From: Anaerolineae bacterium | GTDB taxonomy: Bacteria > Chloroflexota > Anaerolineae > Aggregatilineales > Phototrophicaceae | Reading direction: 5' to 3' | Assembly (NCBI GenBank): GCA_019912965.1 | Contig: JAIOHM010000114.1 | Span: 1 to 37,941, forward strand | Length of the DNA stretch: 37,941 bases | Shown: one piece after another, positions 1 through 7,899 of the stretch | Layout: the number at the start of each line of letters is the position of its first letter | Position numbering within the stretch: the stretch's first letter is position 1 | The notes under the pieces: model-generated | Databases searched by the model: none | What the model was told of the DNA's origin: nothing | What the model saw: the letters and a program-made list of their open reading frames with translations, nothing else | Translations under genes and position numbers: made by a program

Positions 1-71
1 GGGGTATCCGATAACTTTCTAGGAGTCACTTCTGTGTTCTGTGCGAAGCCTCCCGCTTGTGGGATGGCGGT
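1..71. other. Intergenic left edge, no gene
   Basis: No coding region is supported here. It holds the 3' flank of the leftward carboxylase gene and a short palindromic repeat, listed separately. I see no clear T-tract terminator for the carboxylase within the window. Confidence 0.6.
43..70. repeat. Dispersed CTTGYGGG-type repeat, copy A
   Basis: The core CCTCCCGCTTGTGGGA is a short imperfect palindrome. Related cores lie at 25986-26000, 27289-27303 and 37898-37923. The flanking GCGAA is shared with the copy near 25980. It sits just beyond the stop codon of the carboxylase gene. Confidence 0.5.
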
Positions 72-1682
72 TCACATCCTAAATACCCCGTACTTCGGCG
101 TACCCTCGCTCACCCAATCCCGGTTGTAGCTCATCGAAAGCCCCACCGTCAGCGCCATCCGCGTATCGCGGGGATCAATCAAACCATCGTCCCACAACCG
201 TGCTGTTCCATAATAAGGGTCAGACTCCTGTTCGAACTTGTACCGAACCATAAACTTCATCTGCTCAATCGTCTGTAAGTCCGGTTCTTCGCCTTTGCGC
301 CGTGCTGCCTCTTCCTGAATAATGCCTAGCACCCCGGCAGCCTGTTCCGCGCCCATCACCGCTACTCGGCTTGTCGGCCACGCAAACAGCAAACGTGGAT
401 CATACGCCCGCCCACACATCGCATAATTGCCTGCCCCATAGCTCCCGCCGATCAGCACCGTAAATTGTGGAACCGTGCTGTTCGCCACCGCATTAATCAT
501 CTTTGCACCGTGAACGATAATGCCTGCTTCCTCATACTTTCGCCCCACCATGAACCCGGTGATATTCTGGAGAAAGAGCAGGGGAGTCCGTGAATGATTA
601 CACAGTTGAATGAAGGTCGCCGCTTTGTTGGCGCTGTCCGGGAACAAAATCCCGTTGTTAGCGATAATGCCCACCGGGAAGCCGTTAATGTGCGCGTACC
701 CACACACCAGCGTTGACCCATAATCCGGCTTGTATTCCATAAACCGTGATCCATCCACAATCCGCGCCAGAATTTCACGCATATCCAACGGCTTACGGAT
801 GGTGTCTATCGGCACGATTCCCAGGAGTTCATCTGGGTCATAAATGGGTTCTTCAGGGGTTTGTAAATCTGCCCGAATTGTCTTCTGCCAGTTCAGCTTG
901 CTCACAATCTCGCGCCCAATCCGAATGGCATCCGCATCGTTTTCGGCTACGAAATCCGCCAAACCGGAAAGCCGCGCGTGCATATCCGTTCCGCCCAGCG
1001 ATTCCTCGTCCACTTCCTCGCCCGTTGCCATCTTCACCAGTGGTGGCCCACCGAGGAATGCCAACGCCTGCTTGCGAACGAACACGGTATAATCGCTCAG
1101 GCCGGGAATGTATGCCCCGCCCGCCGTGCTGTTCCCAAATGCGATGGAAATCTGTGGTATGCCCAGTCCACTCATCCGCGCCTGATTGGCAAAACCGCGT
1201 CCACCCGGCACAAATAAATCTGCTTGGTGGGGCAGGTTCGCTCCACCCGATTCAACCAAATAGATACAGGGAAGACGGTTTTCTTGTGCAATCTGCTGTG
1301 CCCGCAGAGACTTATCCAGTGATACCGGGTAAACCGTCCCACCTTTGACGGTCGCCTCGTTCGCCCCGATCATGCATTCCACGCCGTTGACCACCCCGAT
1401 GCCGTTGACCGACCCTGCGCCGGGGCTTTCGTTGTTATACATCTCGTAGCCCGCTAATGGACTGAGTTCCAGAAACGGGGTGCCGGGATCAACCAGCAGT
1501 TCAACCCGTTCGCGGGGCAGCAGTTTGCCTGCTTCCAGATGGCGTTTGACTGCGCGTTCGCTCCCACCTTGCCGGACTTTCGCTTGTCGCTCGGTCAGTG
1601 TTTGAACCAGTCCACAGTTATGTTCGTAGTTTTGTTTGTAGTCTTCGCTCTGGGTGTCGATTTGGGATTTGATAACAGGCAT
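72..1682 (-). CDS. Acyl-CoA carboxylase, carboxyltransferase (beta) subunit
   Basis: This subunit moves the carboxyl group from carboxybiotin to an acyl-CoA. It would work with a separate biotin carboxylase/carrier subunit that is not in the window. The 536-residue length and two crotonase-like halves fit the family. The N-terminal oxyanion loop is GNSTAGGAY (about 183-191). The C-terminal one is GGSYGAGNYAMCGRAYDP (from about 412), followed by AEQAAGVL. ESGGANLP (about 144-151) and ARLWDDGLIDP near the end resemble 3-methylcrotonyl-CoA and geranyl-CoA carboxylase beta chains more than propionyl-CoA ones; substrate is inferred only. I prefer the start at 1682 over an in-frame ATG at 1703, because an extended -10 at 1720-1728 would place the transcript start about 10 bases before 1703. 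A biotin ligase gene lies at 29218. Confidence 0.93.
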   Translation of the reverse strand: MPVIKSQIDTQSEDYKQNYEHNCGLVQTLTERQAKVRQGGSERAVKRHLEAGKLLPRERVELLVDPGTPFLELSPLAGYEMYNNESPGAGSVNGIGVVNGVECMIGANEATVKGGTVYPVSLDKSLRAQQIAQENRLPCIYLVESGGANLPHQADLFVPGGRGFANQARMSGLGIPQISIAFGNSTAGGAYIPGLSDYTVFVRKQALAFLGGPPLVKMATGEEVDEESLGGTDMHARLSGLADFVAENDADAIRIGREIVSKLNWQKTIRADLQTPEEPIYDPDELLGIVPIDTIRKPLDMREILARIVDGSRFMEYKPDYGSTLVCGYAHINGFPVGIIANNGILFPDSANKAATFIQLCNHSRTPLLFLQNITGFMVGRKYEEAGIIVHGAKMINAVANSTVPQFTVLIGGSYGAGNYAMCGRAYDPRLLFAWPTSRVAVMGAEQAAGVLGIIQEEAARRKGEEPDLQTIEQMKFMVRYKFEQESDPYYGTARLWDDGLIDPRDTRMALTVGLSMSYNRDWVSEGTPKYGVFRM

Positions 1683-1719
1683 TTTTAAACTCGTTAAAAT
1701 CAAATGTTTATTCGATTAG

Positions 1720-1728
1720 TTTATACCA
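1720..1728 (-). promoter_or_regulatory. Extended -10 promoter for the carboxylase gene
   Basis: Read on the minus strand the sequence is TGGTATAAA, an extended -10 (TG-N-TATAAA). The -35 region is poor; the best candidate is TTGGCG at 1745-1750 with a 19-bp spacer. The predicted transcript would begin near 1713. Confidence 0.4.
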
Positions 1729-1843
1729 CATCCCCTATCGTCCCCGCCAAAATTTATCTGGTTGCTCGGTTTTGGATGCAATATCTAAACGGATTTGTGT
1801 AAAATACCGTGTGAAAATTGTAAAAATGCGTTAAAAACACACT

Positions 1844-1997
1844 CCACAATTGCGAAAGATTGTGGTATGTTAAAGATGATCTTGTTGCGCGTATAACTTG
1901 CGACCAGGATCATATCGAAAGCGAACAACGGTGTTTTCTTGGTTTCTTGATTCCACCCCATAGGCCTGTCACAACCTTGTGCAAGCAAGGTTTTTAT
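1844..1997 (+). promoter_or_regulatory. Structured leader of the KimA-like gene, with terminator-like hairpin
   Basis: The 364-base gap 1704-2067 has no supported gene but contains three hairpins in the direction of the permease. The first pairs CCACAAT (1844-1850) with ATTGTGG (1859-1865). The second pairs ATGATC (1876-1881) with GATCAT (1908-1913), and has an inner GTTGC/GCGAC stem. The third pairs AACCTTG with CAAGGTT (about 1974-1993) and runs into TTTATTT, like an intrinsic terminator about 75 bases before the start codon. This layout suggests attenuation. I could not match it to the ydaO (c-di-AMP) riboswitch consensus. Confidence 0.4.
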
Positions 1998-2067
1998 TTG
2001 CCTGGTGATCGGGATGTTTTGAGAATTTAAGAAAGCTGTTGTCGCCTTTTCAAGGATAAAGGTAAGT

Positions 2068-4065
2068 ATGAACATTCGTCGGATGATCGTTGGTGAACCG
2101 CTGCCGACTAACTTGGCTATGCACCAACGCCTCAGCAAACTCAAGGCATTAGCTGTTTTCTCATCGGATGCACTCTCATCCAGCACCTATGCCACCGAAG
2201 CTATTTTGCTGGTGCTCATCGCTGCTGGAACGGGCGCACTGGGTATCTCAATGTGGATTGCCCTGGGTATCGCCGCTTTGATGGTGGTGGTTGCCTTCTC
2301 ATACTTCCAGACCATCCATGCCTATCCCAATGGGGGTGGTGCATACATCGTCTCAAAGGAAAACCTGGGTAAGATGCCGGGGCTAACTGCCGCTGCCTCC
2401 TTGCTCATCGATTACATTCTGACCGTCGCTGTCAGTGTGTCCGCTGGTGTCGCTGCCTTGACCTCGGCTTTTCCGGTTTTCGCGCCTTTCCGGGTCGAAA
2501 TCGCATTGGTGATTGTTGCCTTCATCACCATCATCAATATGCGGGGTGTCAAGGAAAGCGGTACATTTTTCGCCATTCCAACCTATCTCTTTATCATTGG
2601 TATGATACTGATGATTGTTGTTGGGGTGATTAATGTCCTCACCGGGAATGTTGTTCCCGTACCCCACCCGCCGGAAGAAGTGTTGCGCGAGGAAATGACT
2701 GCTTTAAGCGGTATGACCTTGTTTCTGCTTTTCCGTGCTTTCGCGGCTGGTTGTACGGCCTTGACGGGCATCGAAGCCATATCTAACGGTATTCCCGCCT
2801 TTAAAGTCCCGGAAAGCCGCAACGCAGGCCAGACGTTGATCACAATGGTGGTGCTGCTCTGCACCATGTTCGTCGGCATCACCTTTCTGGCGAACCAGTA
2901 TCAGGTTGTTGCTGTGCATCATGCCGAAACTACAGTACTGTCGCAGATAGCCCGTGCAATCTTTGGCGAAGGCTTCCTGTTTTACTACCTTCAGATAGCC
3001 ACGTTGTTGATTTTGTCACTGGCTGCCAATACTGCCTATGCAGACTTTCCACGCCTTGCTTCGCTTATCTCGCGTGACCGTTACTTGCCGCACCAGTTGA
3101 CGAACCTCGGTGATCGCTTGGTTTTCAGCAATGGCATTTTTACCCTCTCAGTGCTGGCGGGTATTTTGATTATCCTTTTCGGCGCGCGTGAGCATAACCT
3201 GCTGCCATTGTATGCTGTAGGTGTATTCCTCAGTTTTACACTGTCGCAGTCAGGCATGGTCATTCACTGGTTGAAGGAACGCCATCACGAAGGTTTCAAG
3301 CCCAATCGCACTTGGCGCTTCCATATTGGCATCAACGCTTTTGGCGCGGTCTGCACCTTCGTCGTGCTCATCATCCTGATGGTAACCAAGTTTGTTGAAG
3401 GGGCTTGGCTGGTAATCGTCGCTATCCCGATATTGGTGCTGCTCTTTATCAAGATTCATCACCACTACGATAATGTTGCCGCCTCGCTGACGCTGGATGG
3501 TTTGGAGCCGAGTCCGATTGCTGAACGCTATAAAATCTATTCCGACCGGAATCATGTCCGTGTTGTCGTGTTGATGAACAGTCTAAACCGCTGCTCATTG
3601 CAGGCTTTGGAATATGCCCTGCGAATGTCAGATAATGTGCGCGTATGCACCATTGAAGTCGAGCCTGCATCGGTCAAACGGCTTCAGGAGCGTTGGGAAA
3701 GTTGGGATCTGAGCATCCCGCTGGATATTGTTCCCTCGGAATACCGGGAAATCGGTCAACCGCTTATTAAATATCTGCATAAGCTGGACGAGGAAAGCAC
3801 CGACAAAATCCCTACGGTGGTCGTGCTGCCAGAATTTGTAGTGTTTCATTGGTGGGAACGTCTTTTGCATAATCAGAGCAGCGTTGCCATCCGCGCGGCT
3901 CTCTATCATGACCAGATTGCGCGCGGGCGTGGTCGTCCGGTCATTAACGTTCCCTATCGTATTGGGGATGAGCTTTACGAGCCAATTGTTGTAAAGCAAA
4001 TACCGACGCCGGTTTTCGGGGAAAATGGTGCCGCTGAGCCAGCCGTAAACCCGGAGACGAAATGA
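2068..4065 (+). CDS. KimA-like APC-superfamily potassium permease
   Basis: This is predicted to be a high-affinity K+ uptake permease in the cytoplasmic membrane. The 665 residues begin with an APC fold of about 12 membrane segments; the early motif SSDALSSSTYATEAILL is characteristic. A cytosolic USP-like domain follows (about 490-640), with the segment WWERLLHNQSS and the ending INVPYRI. Both halves resemble Bacillus KimA (formerly YdaO). The length is slightly above that of KimA (about 600) because of a longer C-terminal tail. The start at 2068 has a good AAGGATAAAGG ribosome site. A long leader precedes it and a strong terminator follows, so it is probably monocistronic. The K+ substrate is inferred from family resemblance. 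Confidence 0.87.
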   Translation: MNIRRMIVGEPLPTNLAMHQRLSKLKALAVFSSDALSSSTYATEAILLVLIAAGTGALGISMWIALGIAALMVVVAFSYFQTIHAYPNGGGAYIVSKENLGKMPGLTAAASLLIDYILTVAVSVSAGVAALTSAFPVFAPFRVEIALVIVAFITIINMRGVKESGTFFAIPTYLFIIGMILMIVVGVINVLTGNVVPVPHPPEEVLREEMTALSGMTLFLLFRAFAAGCTALTGIEAISNGIPAFKVPESRNAGQTLITMVVLLCTMFVGITFLANQYQVVAVHHAETTVLSQIARAIFGEGFLFYYLQIATLLILSLAANTAYADFPRLASLISRDRYLPHQLTNLGDRLVFSNGIFTLSVLAGILIILFGAREHNLLPLYAVGVFLSFTLSQSGMVIHWLKERHHEGFKPNRTWRFHIGINAFGAVCTFVVLIILMVTKFVEGAWLVIVAIPILVLLFIKIHHHYDNVAASLTLDGLEPSPIAERYKIYSDRNHVRVVVLMNSLNRCSLQALEYALRMSDNVRVCTIEVEPASVKRLQERWESWDLSIPLDIVPSEYREIGQPLIKYLHKLDEESTDKIPTVVVLPEFVVFHWWERLLHNQSSVAIRAALYHDQIARGRGRPVINVPYRIGDELYEPIVVKQIPTPVFGENGAAEPAVNPETK

Positions 4066-4079
4066 GCTAATGCATCCTG

Positions 4080-4113
4080 ACAGGGCGTCCATCTACTGGA
4101 TGCCCTGTTTTTT
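4080..4113 (+). terminator. Intrinsic terminator of the KimA-like gene
   Basis: ACAGGGCGTCCA (4080-4091) pairs with TGGATGCCCTGT (4097-4108) over a 5-base loop, with one wobble, followed by a run of six T residues. The T-run is only on the plus strand side, so it serves the permease gene rather than the convergent kinase. Confidence 0.85.
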
Positions 4114-4148
4114 GCCGAATTGTATTGAGGCTGGCAGCCATAAACTGT

Positions 4149-6260
4149 CTAGGTTGTTTCCGCCAGTGGCAGCGTCAGGATGAAGGTTGTTCCCTCGCCC
4201 AAACGGCTTTCCAAACCAATTTGTCCGTTGTGGGCTTCTACCAGACTTTTCACAATCGCTAACCCCATCCCGGTTCCTTCAATGCTGTCGGTTTCTGGTC
4301 GGCGTACCCGGTAAAACCGATCAAAAATGTGCATCTGGTCTTCCGGGCTGATTCCCAATCCATTATCCTGTACGGTAATCCGCAGCATACTTCCGCGTCG
4401 TTCCGCAGATACTTTAACCCAGCCTTGTGGTGGCGTATATTTGACGGCGTTCCCCGTCAGATTGATAAGAATCTGGCGCAGTCGTGCCTCGTCACCCATT
4501 ACCTCTGGGAGCGAATCCGCTACCATATTTGTCAGCGCCATTTCTTTGTTCTGTGCGGCAGGGCGAAGCTGATCGATGCAATCCTGAACCACCGCTTGGA
4601 TGGAGACAGGCTTCAGATCGAGTTTAATGCCTGACTCGATCTTCGCCAGATCAAGCAAATCGTCAATAAGTTGTCGCATATTAGTAACGGCTCGCCGGAT
4701 CATGTTGACAGAATTCATGCCCAGTGGCGTAATAGTTTGCTGCATTTGGAGCAGTTCGATGTAGCCGTTCATCACACTCAACGGTTGTTTCAAGTCGTGT
4801 GAAACGGTAGCGATCAAATCGCTTTTGAGCTTGTCCATTTCTTTAAACGGCGTGATGTCGTGCATAACGATAATCCAGCCGATGCCTTCGAACCGCCGTA
4901 AATTAGTGTGGAAGATACGCTCATTAGGCATAGGTAATTCTTGAATGGAGTTGTCCTCGCCGCGCGTCTTGGCGCGTTTGAAAACCTCTGGCAGCAGCGT
5001 GTGTTCAAATGCATCGGGAATCGTCCAGCCAATGTATGATTCGTTCGGGTACAGGTGCAGTGCGGCTACGGCGGCTTGGTTGATGAGTATCACCCGTTCA
5101 TCTGTGTTGATGACGATAATCACATCCGCCGTGTTGTTTAGAATATGAGACAATTTTTCCCGTTCACGCAGGGATTCTTCATAAAGACGTGCGTTATCAA
5201 TGGCTACCCCTGCTCGTGTCGCCAGCTTTTCTACAAAATCCAGATGGCTGTCCGTGAACCCGTTCAGCTTCTTGCTTTCCAGCGTAATCACGGCGATCAC
5301 CCGGTCTTCACGCAGAACAGGAACAGCCATGATTGAGCGGGTGTTGGTGGCAAGCCGCACAAAATCTTTATCCATCGAGACATCCGGCACAACTTCCGCA
5401 TACCCGGATCGTGCCACCCGGTGGGTGATGCCTGCCCCATTCTCCATGCGAATCATTGCCAGTTGTTCCTGCGCCGCATCGTAGCCGTACTCCACTAGAA
5501 AAAGCAGCGAGTCGGCTTCTTCGTTGTACAACGCCAATGATGATGCTTGTGCATTCGTGAACCGCAGTGCCCAATCCAGTGTCATCTGAAAGACGTGTGA
5601 CAAATCAATCGTATCGTTCAGTTCCCGGTCGATCTGGCGCAGGATATACATCTCGCGCATATTATCGGCCAGTTCCAGCACTGTCTTCCGATGTAATCGT
5701 GCATTTTGCAGCGCCATCCCGGTACTTCCAGCGATGACTTCCAGCATGATCTGTTGTTCGGGGCGTATTGGGCCTCCGTCCGGTTGATTGTCAACCAGAA
5801 TAATTCCCACCAGCCGTTCCTGAACTTTTAAAGGACAGGTCAAAAAATGATCGGATTCGACAAGTTGAGACAGCCACTCGAAGGATGAGTGAGCCGAAAT
5901 ATCCTCTGGTTTCACTAATGCACTCTTGCCATTCAGCCACGAAAGGATAATCGATCCTGCTTCTGGCTGGTAAATGGTCAGATGCATATTTTCCAGTTCA
6001 GCTTGTTTTGAGGCCGATGAAAGTCGCAGGTTGCTTGCACCAAATTCCAGCGTTGTGTCTTGATCGTCTGGCACCAGCACCAATGCTCGCTTACAGCCAA
6101 CAAATTGAATAATTCCTGCGATCAGCTCGCTTAGGAATACGTCAAAATCCAGCGTTGTTCCCAATTTAAGGGCAATTGTGTTAATGGCAGTCAGTTGCGC
6201 GAGTTGGGCTTTCAGTGCCGTCGTCTCGGCCTCAAGCATGTTGGTTGTCGGTTCGCTCAT
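4149..6260 (-). CDS. GAF-GAF-PAS hybrid-input sensor histidine kinase (orphan)
   Basis: This is a cytosolic sensor kinase of 703 residues with no membrane segment. A short coiled start (about 10-30) leads into GAF domain 1 (about 28-185) and GAF domain 2 (about 210-358). A PAS domain follows (about 368-470), then HisKA with phospho-acceptor H488 in TVSHDLKQPLS, and HATPase_c. The ATP-binding boxes are intact: N box NLTGNAVKYTP (600-610), DNGLG (632-636), FDRFYR (646-651) and GTGMGLAIV (662-670). No response regulator adjoins it, so its partner is elsewhere. It is divergent from a tandem-HTH regulator across 233 bases. The GAF ligand cannot be read from the sequence. Confidence 0.92.
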   Translation of the reverse strand: MSEPTTNMLEAETTALKAQLAQLTAINTIALKLGTTLDFDVFLSELIAGIIQFVGCKRALVLVPDDQDTTLEFGASNLRLSSASKQAELENMHLTIYQPEAGSIILSWLNGKSALVKPEDISAHSSFEWLSQLVESDHFLTCPLKVQERLVGIILVDNQPDGGPIRPEQQIMLEVIAGSTGMALQNARLHRKTVLELADNMREMYILRQIDRELNDTIDLSHVFQMTLDWALRFTNAQASSLALYNEEADSLLFLVEYGYDAAQEQLAMIRMENGAGITHRVARSGYAEVVPDVSMDKDFVRLATNTRSIMAVPVLREDRVIAVITLESKKLNGFTDSHLDFVEKLATRAGVAIDNARLYEESLREREKLSHILNNTADVIIVINTDERVILINQAAVAALHLYPNESYIGWTIPDAFEHTLLPEVFKRAKTRGEDNSIQELPMPNERIFHTNLRRFEGIGWIIVMHDITPFKEMDKLKSDLIATVSHDLKQPLSVMNGYIELLQMQQTITPLGMNSVNMIRRAVTNMRQLIDDLLDLAKIESGIKLDLKPVSIQAVVQDCIDQLRPAAQNKEMALTNMVADSLPEVMGDEARLRQILINLTGNAVKYTPPQGWVKVSAERRGSMLRITVQDNGLGISPEDQMHIFDRFYRVRRPETDSIEGTGMGLAIVKSLVEAHNGQIGLESRLGEGTTFILTLPLAETT

Positions 6261-6298
6261 AGGATTTGGATGACCGCTGCTAATTTGATAATCAAAGT

Positions 6299-6317
6299 TG
6301 GATAAAGCTCTTATCCA
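6299..6317. promoter_or_regulatory. 19-bp inverted repeat in divergent promoter region
   Basis: TGGATAAAGCTCTTATCCA has 7-bp perfect arms and a 5-base spacer. It lies 38 bases upstream of the minus-strand kinase start and about 105 bases upstream of the -35 of the HTH operon. It looks like an operator for a dimeric regulator; the HTH protein next door is a natural candidate, by inference only. Confidence 0.35.
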
Positions 6318-6420
6318 CGCTTCGTTTATTATACTGCTGATTGATTTTTGCCACAGCCGAACGTCAATTCATATTTTTCTCAATCATGGTAGGATATGGT
6401 ATCAAGGAAAGCACGTCCGT

Positions 6421-6450
6421 TTGCTCTCAAATGGCGAAAGGGTCTATAAT
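6421..6450 (+). promoter_or_regulatory. Promoter of the HTH-TPR operon
   Basis: A perfect TATAAT at 6445-6450 has a partial -35, TTGCTC (6421-6426), 18 bp upstream. The predicted transcript starts near 6457, leaving about 37 bases before the start codon at 6494. Confidence 0.5.
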
Positions 6451-6493
6451 GCCGCGAGAGATAACAGGCGTTTGCTCCCTGGAGGAAATATTC

Positions 6494-7243
6494 ATGGATT
6501 TTAAAGATGCATCTGCCCGCCTGAAGGCTAAAAAAGTTACCCAGGATGAGCAGGCTCACCCTAAAGCACATGACTTCGCCACATCCTATGGTCTTCGTGC
6601 CAAGATGATCGGTGTTCTGCTGCGAGATGCACGTTTGAATGCTGAACGCACCGTCGAAGACTGTGCTTATCTCCTGCGTGTTCCAGCCGAGGAAATGTTA
6701 GCTTGGGAATTTGGTGACGCTGTTCCCAGTTTGCCTCAATTGGAACTATTGGCCTACTATCTCGGTGTGCCCATCAGCCATTTTTGGGGAACAGATACGC
6801 TGGAAGCCAAACATGGTCGGCATGTGGATATTCAATTGGAATACATTGCCCTTCGTAACCGGATGATCGGTGCGCTTTTACGCCAATCCCGCGAGGAGCA
6901 AAATCTGACGGTTGAAGCCTTGAGCCAGAACAGTCATATTCCAGTCGAGCAAATCGCCCGCTATGAATTGGGTGAGTTGCCCATTCCAATGCATGAACTC
7001 ACCGTCTTGGCAGGTAGTGTCAACAAAAATACCAGTTATTTCCTCGAAGGCAGTGGTCATATTGGCGAATGGTTGGCTGTCCGCGAAGAATGGAAACATT
7101 TCACCAGCCTGCGTGACGAAGTGCGCGAGTTTGCTGCCAATCCACGCAATATCGGCTTTATCGAAATTGCCATCATGCTGAGTAAGATGCCAACCGACCA
7201 GTTGCGGGATGTTGGTGCCAGTATCCTGGATATAACACGATAA
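6494..7243 (+). CDS. Tandem XRE-type helix-turn-helix regulator
   Basis: The predicted cytosolic DNA-binding protein has 249 residues and two XRE/HTH_3 domains, at about 35-98 and 120-185. The two look like an internal duplication: RAKMIGVLLRDAR in the first aligns with RNRMIGALLRQSR in the second, and LAYYLGVPISHF with LAGSVNKNTSYF. A C-terminal helical tail (190-249) has no recognised fold. I chose the start at 6494 because GGAGG (6481-6485) lies 8 bases upstream. An in-frame ATG at 6341 exists but would lie upstream of the TATAAT at 6445. A TPR gene follows after 22 bases, so the two are probably cotranscribed. The regulated target is unknown. Confidence 0.83.
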   Translation: MDFKDASARLKAKKVTQDEQAHPKAHDFATSYGLRAKMIGVLLRDARLNAERTVEDCAYLLRVPAEEMLAWEFGDAVPSLPQLELLAYYLGVPISHFWGTDTLEAKHGRHVDIQLEYIALRNRMIGALLRQSREEQNLTVEALSQNSHIPVEQIARYELGELPIPMHELTVLAGSVNKNTSYFLEGSGHIGEWLAVREEWKHFTSLRDEVREFAANPRNIGFIEIAIMLSKMPTDQLRDVGASILDITR

Positions 7244-7265
7244 TGGAGTGACGAGGTAAGGGGAA

Positions 7266-7808
7266 ATGACGAACGCACAGGAACTTCAGGAACAGGGTGT
7301 TAAGCTGTTCCAGCAGAAAGATTATGAAGCCGCTGCCCGTTTGTTTCAGCAGGCGCAGGATGCCTACGAGACGGAGGGTAAACGGGATATGGTGGGCGAA
7401 ATGCAAACCAACCTCGGTCTGGTTCATCGCGTCCTCGGTGAACATCAGCAGGCATTAGATATGATGCAGTCCGCGCTCGCCATTTTTCAGGAACTTAGTG
7501 ATCCTATCCGTGTCGCCAAAGTGCTTGGTAATCTTGGCGGTGTTTATGCTGCTTTGGGCGACAAGGAACAGGCTTATAACAGCTATCGTCAGGCCGCCGA
7601 TATTTTTGATGAGCAGGGTGAAAAGAAACTCTACGGTGAAACCCTGATCGCAATGGGTGATCTGCAAGTGCGCGATGGCAAAATCATGGCTGGCGCGGCT
7701 ACTTATGAGGTCGGTCTCGAAAATCTCGACCAGTTAAACGCCGGGCAGAAAGTCATCAAGGGCTTGCTCGGCATCCGCAACAAACTCACTGGTGGCGGTA
7801 AAACCTAG
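7266..7808 (+). CDS. TPR-repeat protein
   Basis: This small soluble protein (180 residues) is built almost entirely of about four tetratricopeptide repeats. Typical spacings are visible, as in GVKLFQQKDYEAAARLFQQA, NLGLVHRVLGEHQQAL and NLGGVYAALGDKEQAYNSY. It has no signal peptide or membrane segment. It begins 22 bases after the tandem-HTH gene with a GGGGAAA ribosome site and probably shares its transcript. The pairing suggests a protein-interaction role beside the regulator, but the partner is not identifiable. Confidence 0.85.
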   Translation: MTNAQELQEQGVKLFQQKDYEAAARLFQQAQDAYETEGKRDMVGEMQTNLGLVHRVLGEHQQALDMMQSALAIFQELSDPIRVAKVLGNLGGVYAALGDKEQAYNSYRQAADIFDEQGEKKLYGETLIAMGDLQVRDGKIMAGAATYEVGLENLDQLNAGQKVIKGLLGIRNKLTGGGKT

Positions 7809-7849
7809 AAACCCTCCAAAAATTCGTTACACTTGAATACACCAATGGG

Positions 7850-7881
7850 GCAGGGGCGTTCAACAGGACGCCTCTGCATTT
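7850..7881 (+). terminator. Probable terminator of the HTH-TPR operon
   Basis: GCAGGGGCGT (7850-7859) pairs with ACGCCTCTGC (7868-7877) with one wobble, followed by a short T-rich run, ATTTG. The stem is strong but the T-tract is weak. Confidence 0.5.
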
Positions 7882-7899
7882 GTATGGACTGTGTACGGA

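Noticed and set aside
746..1348. A 200-residue plus-strand frame inside the carboxylase gene
   Set aside because: It is antisense to a well-conserved gene; composition and lack of motifs mark it as a shadow.
1704..2067. A ydaO-type c-di-AMP riboswitch before the KimA-like gene
   Set aside because: The family link made it attractive, but the conserved GGAGGAACC-like and CCGAAUCC-like parts were not found by eye.
1785..2186. A 133-residue open frame on the minus strand across the permease leader
   Set aside because: It overlaps the start of the permease gene, covers the hairpin-rich leader, has no recognisable domain and no good ribosome site.
6341..6493. A longer N-terminus for the tandem-HTH protein
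   Set aside because: The extension lies upstream of and across the TATAAT promoter at 6445, and the ATG at 6494 has a strong ribosome site.
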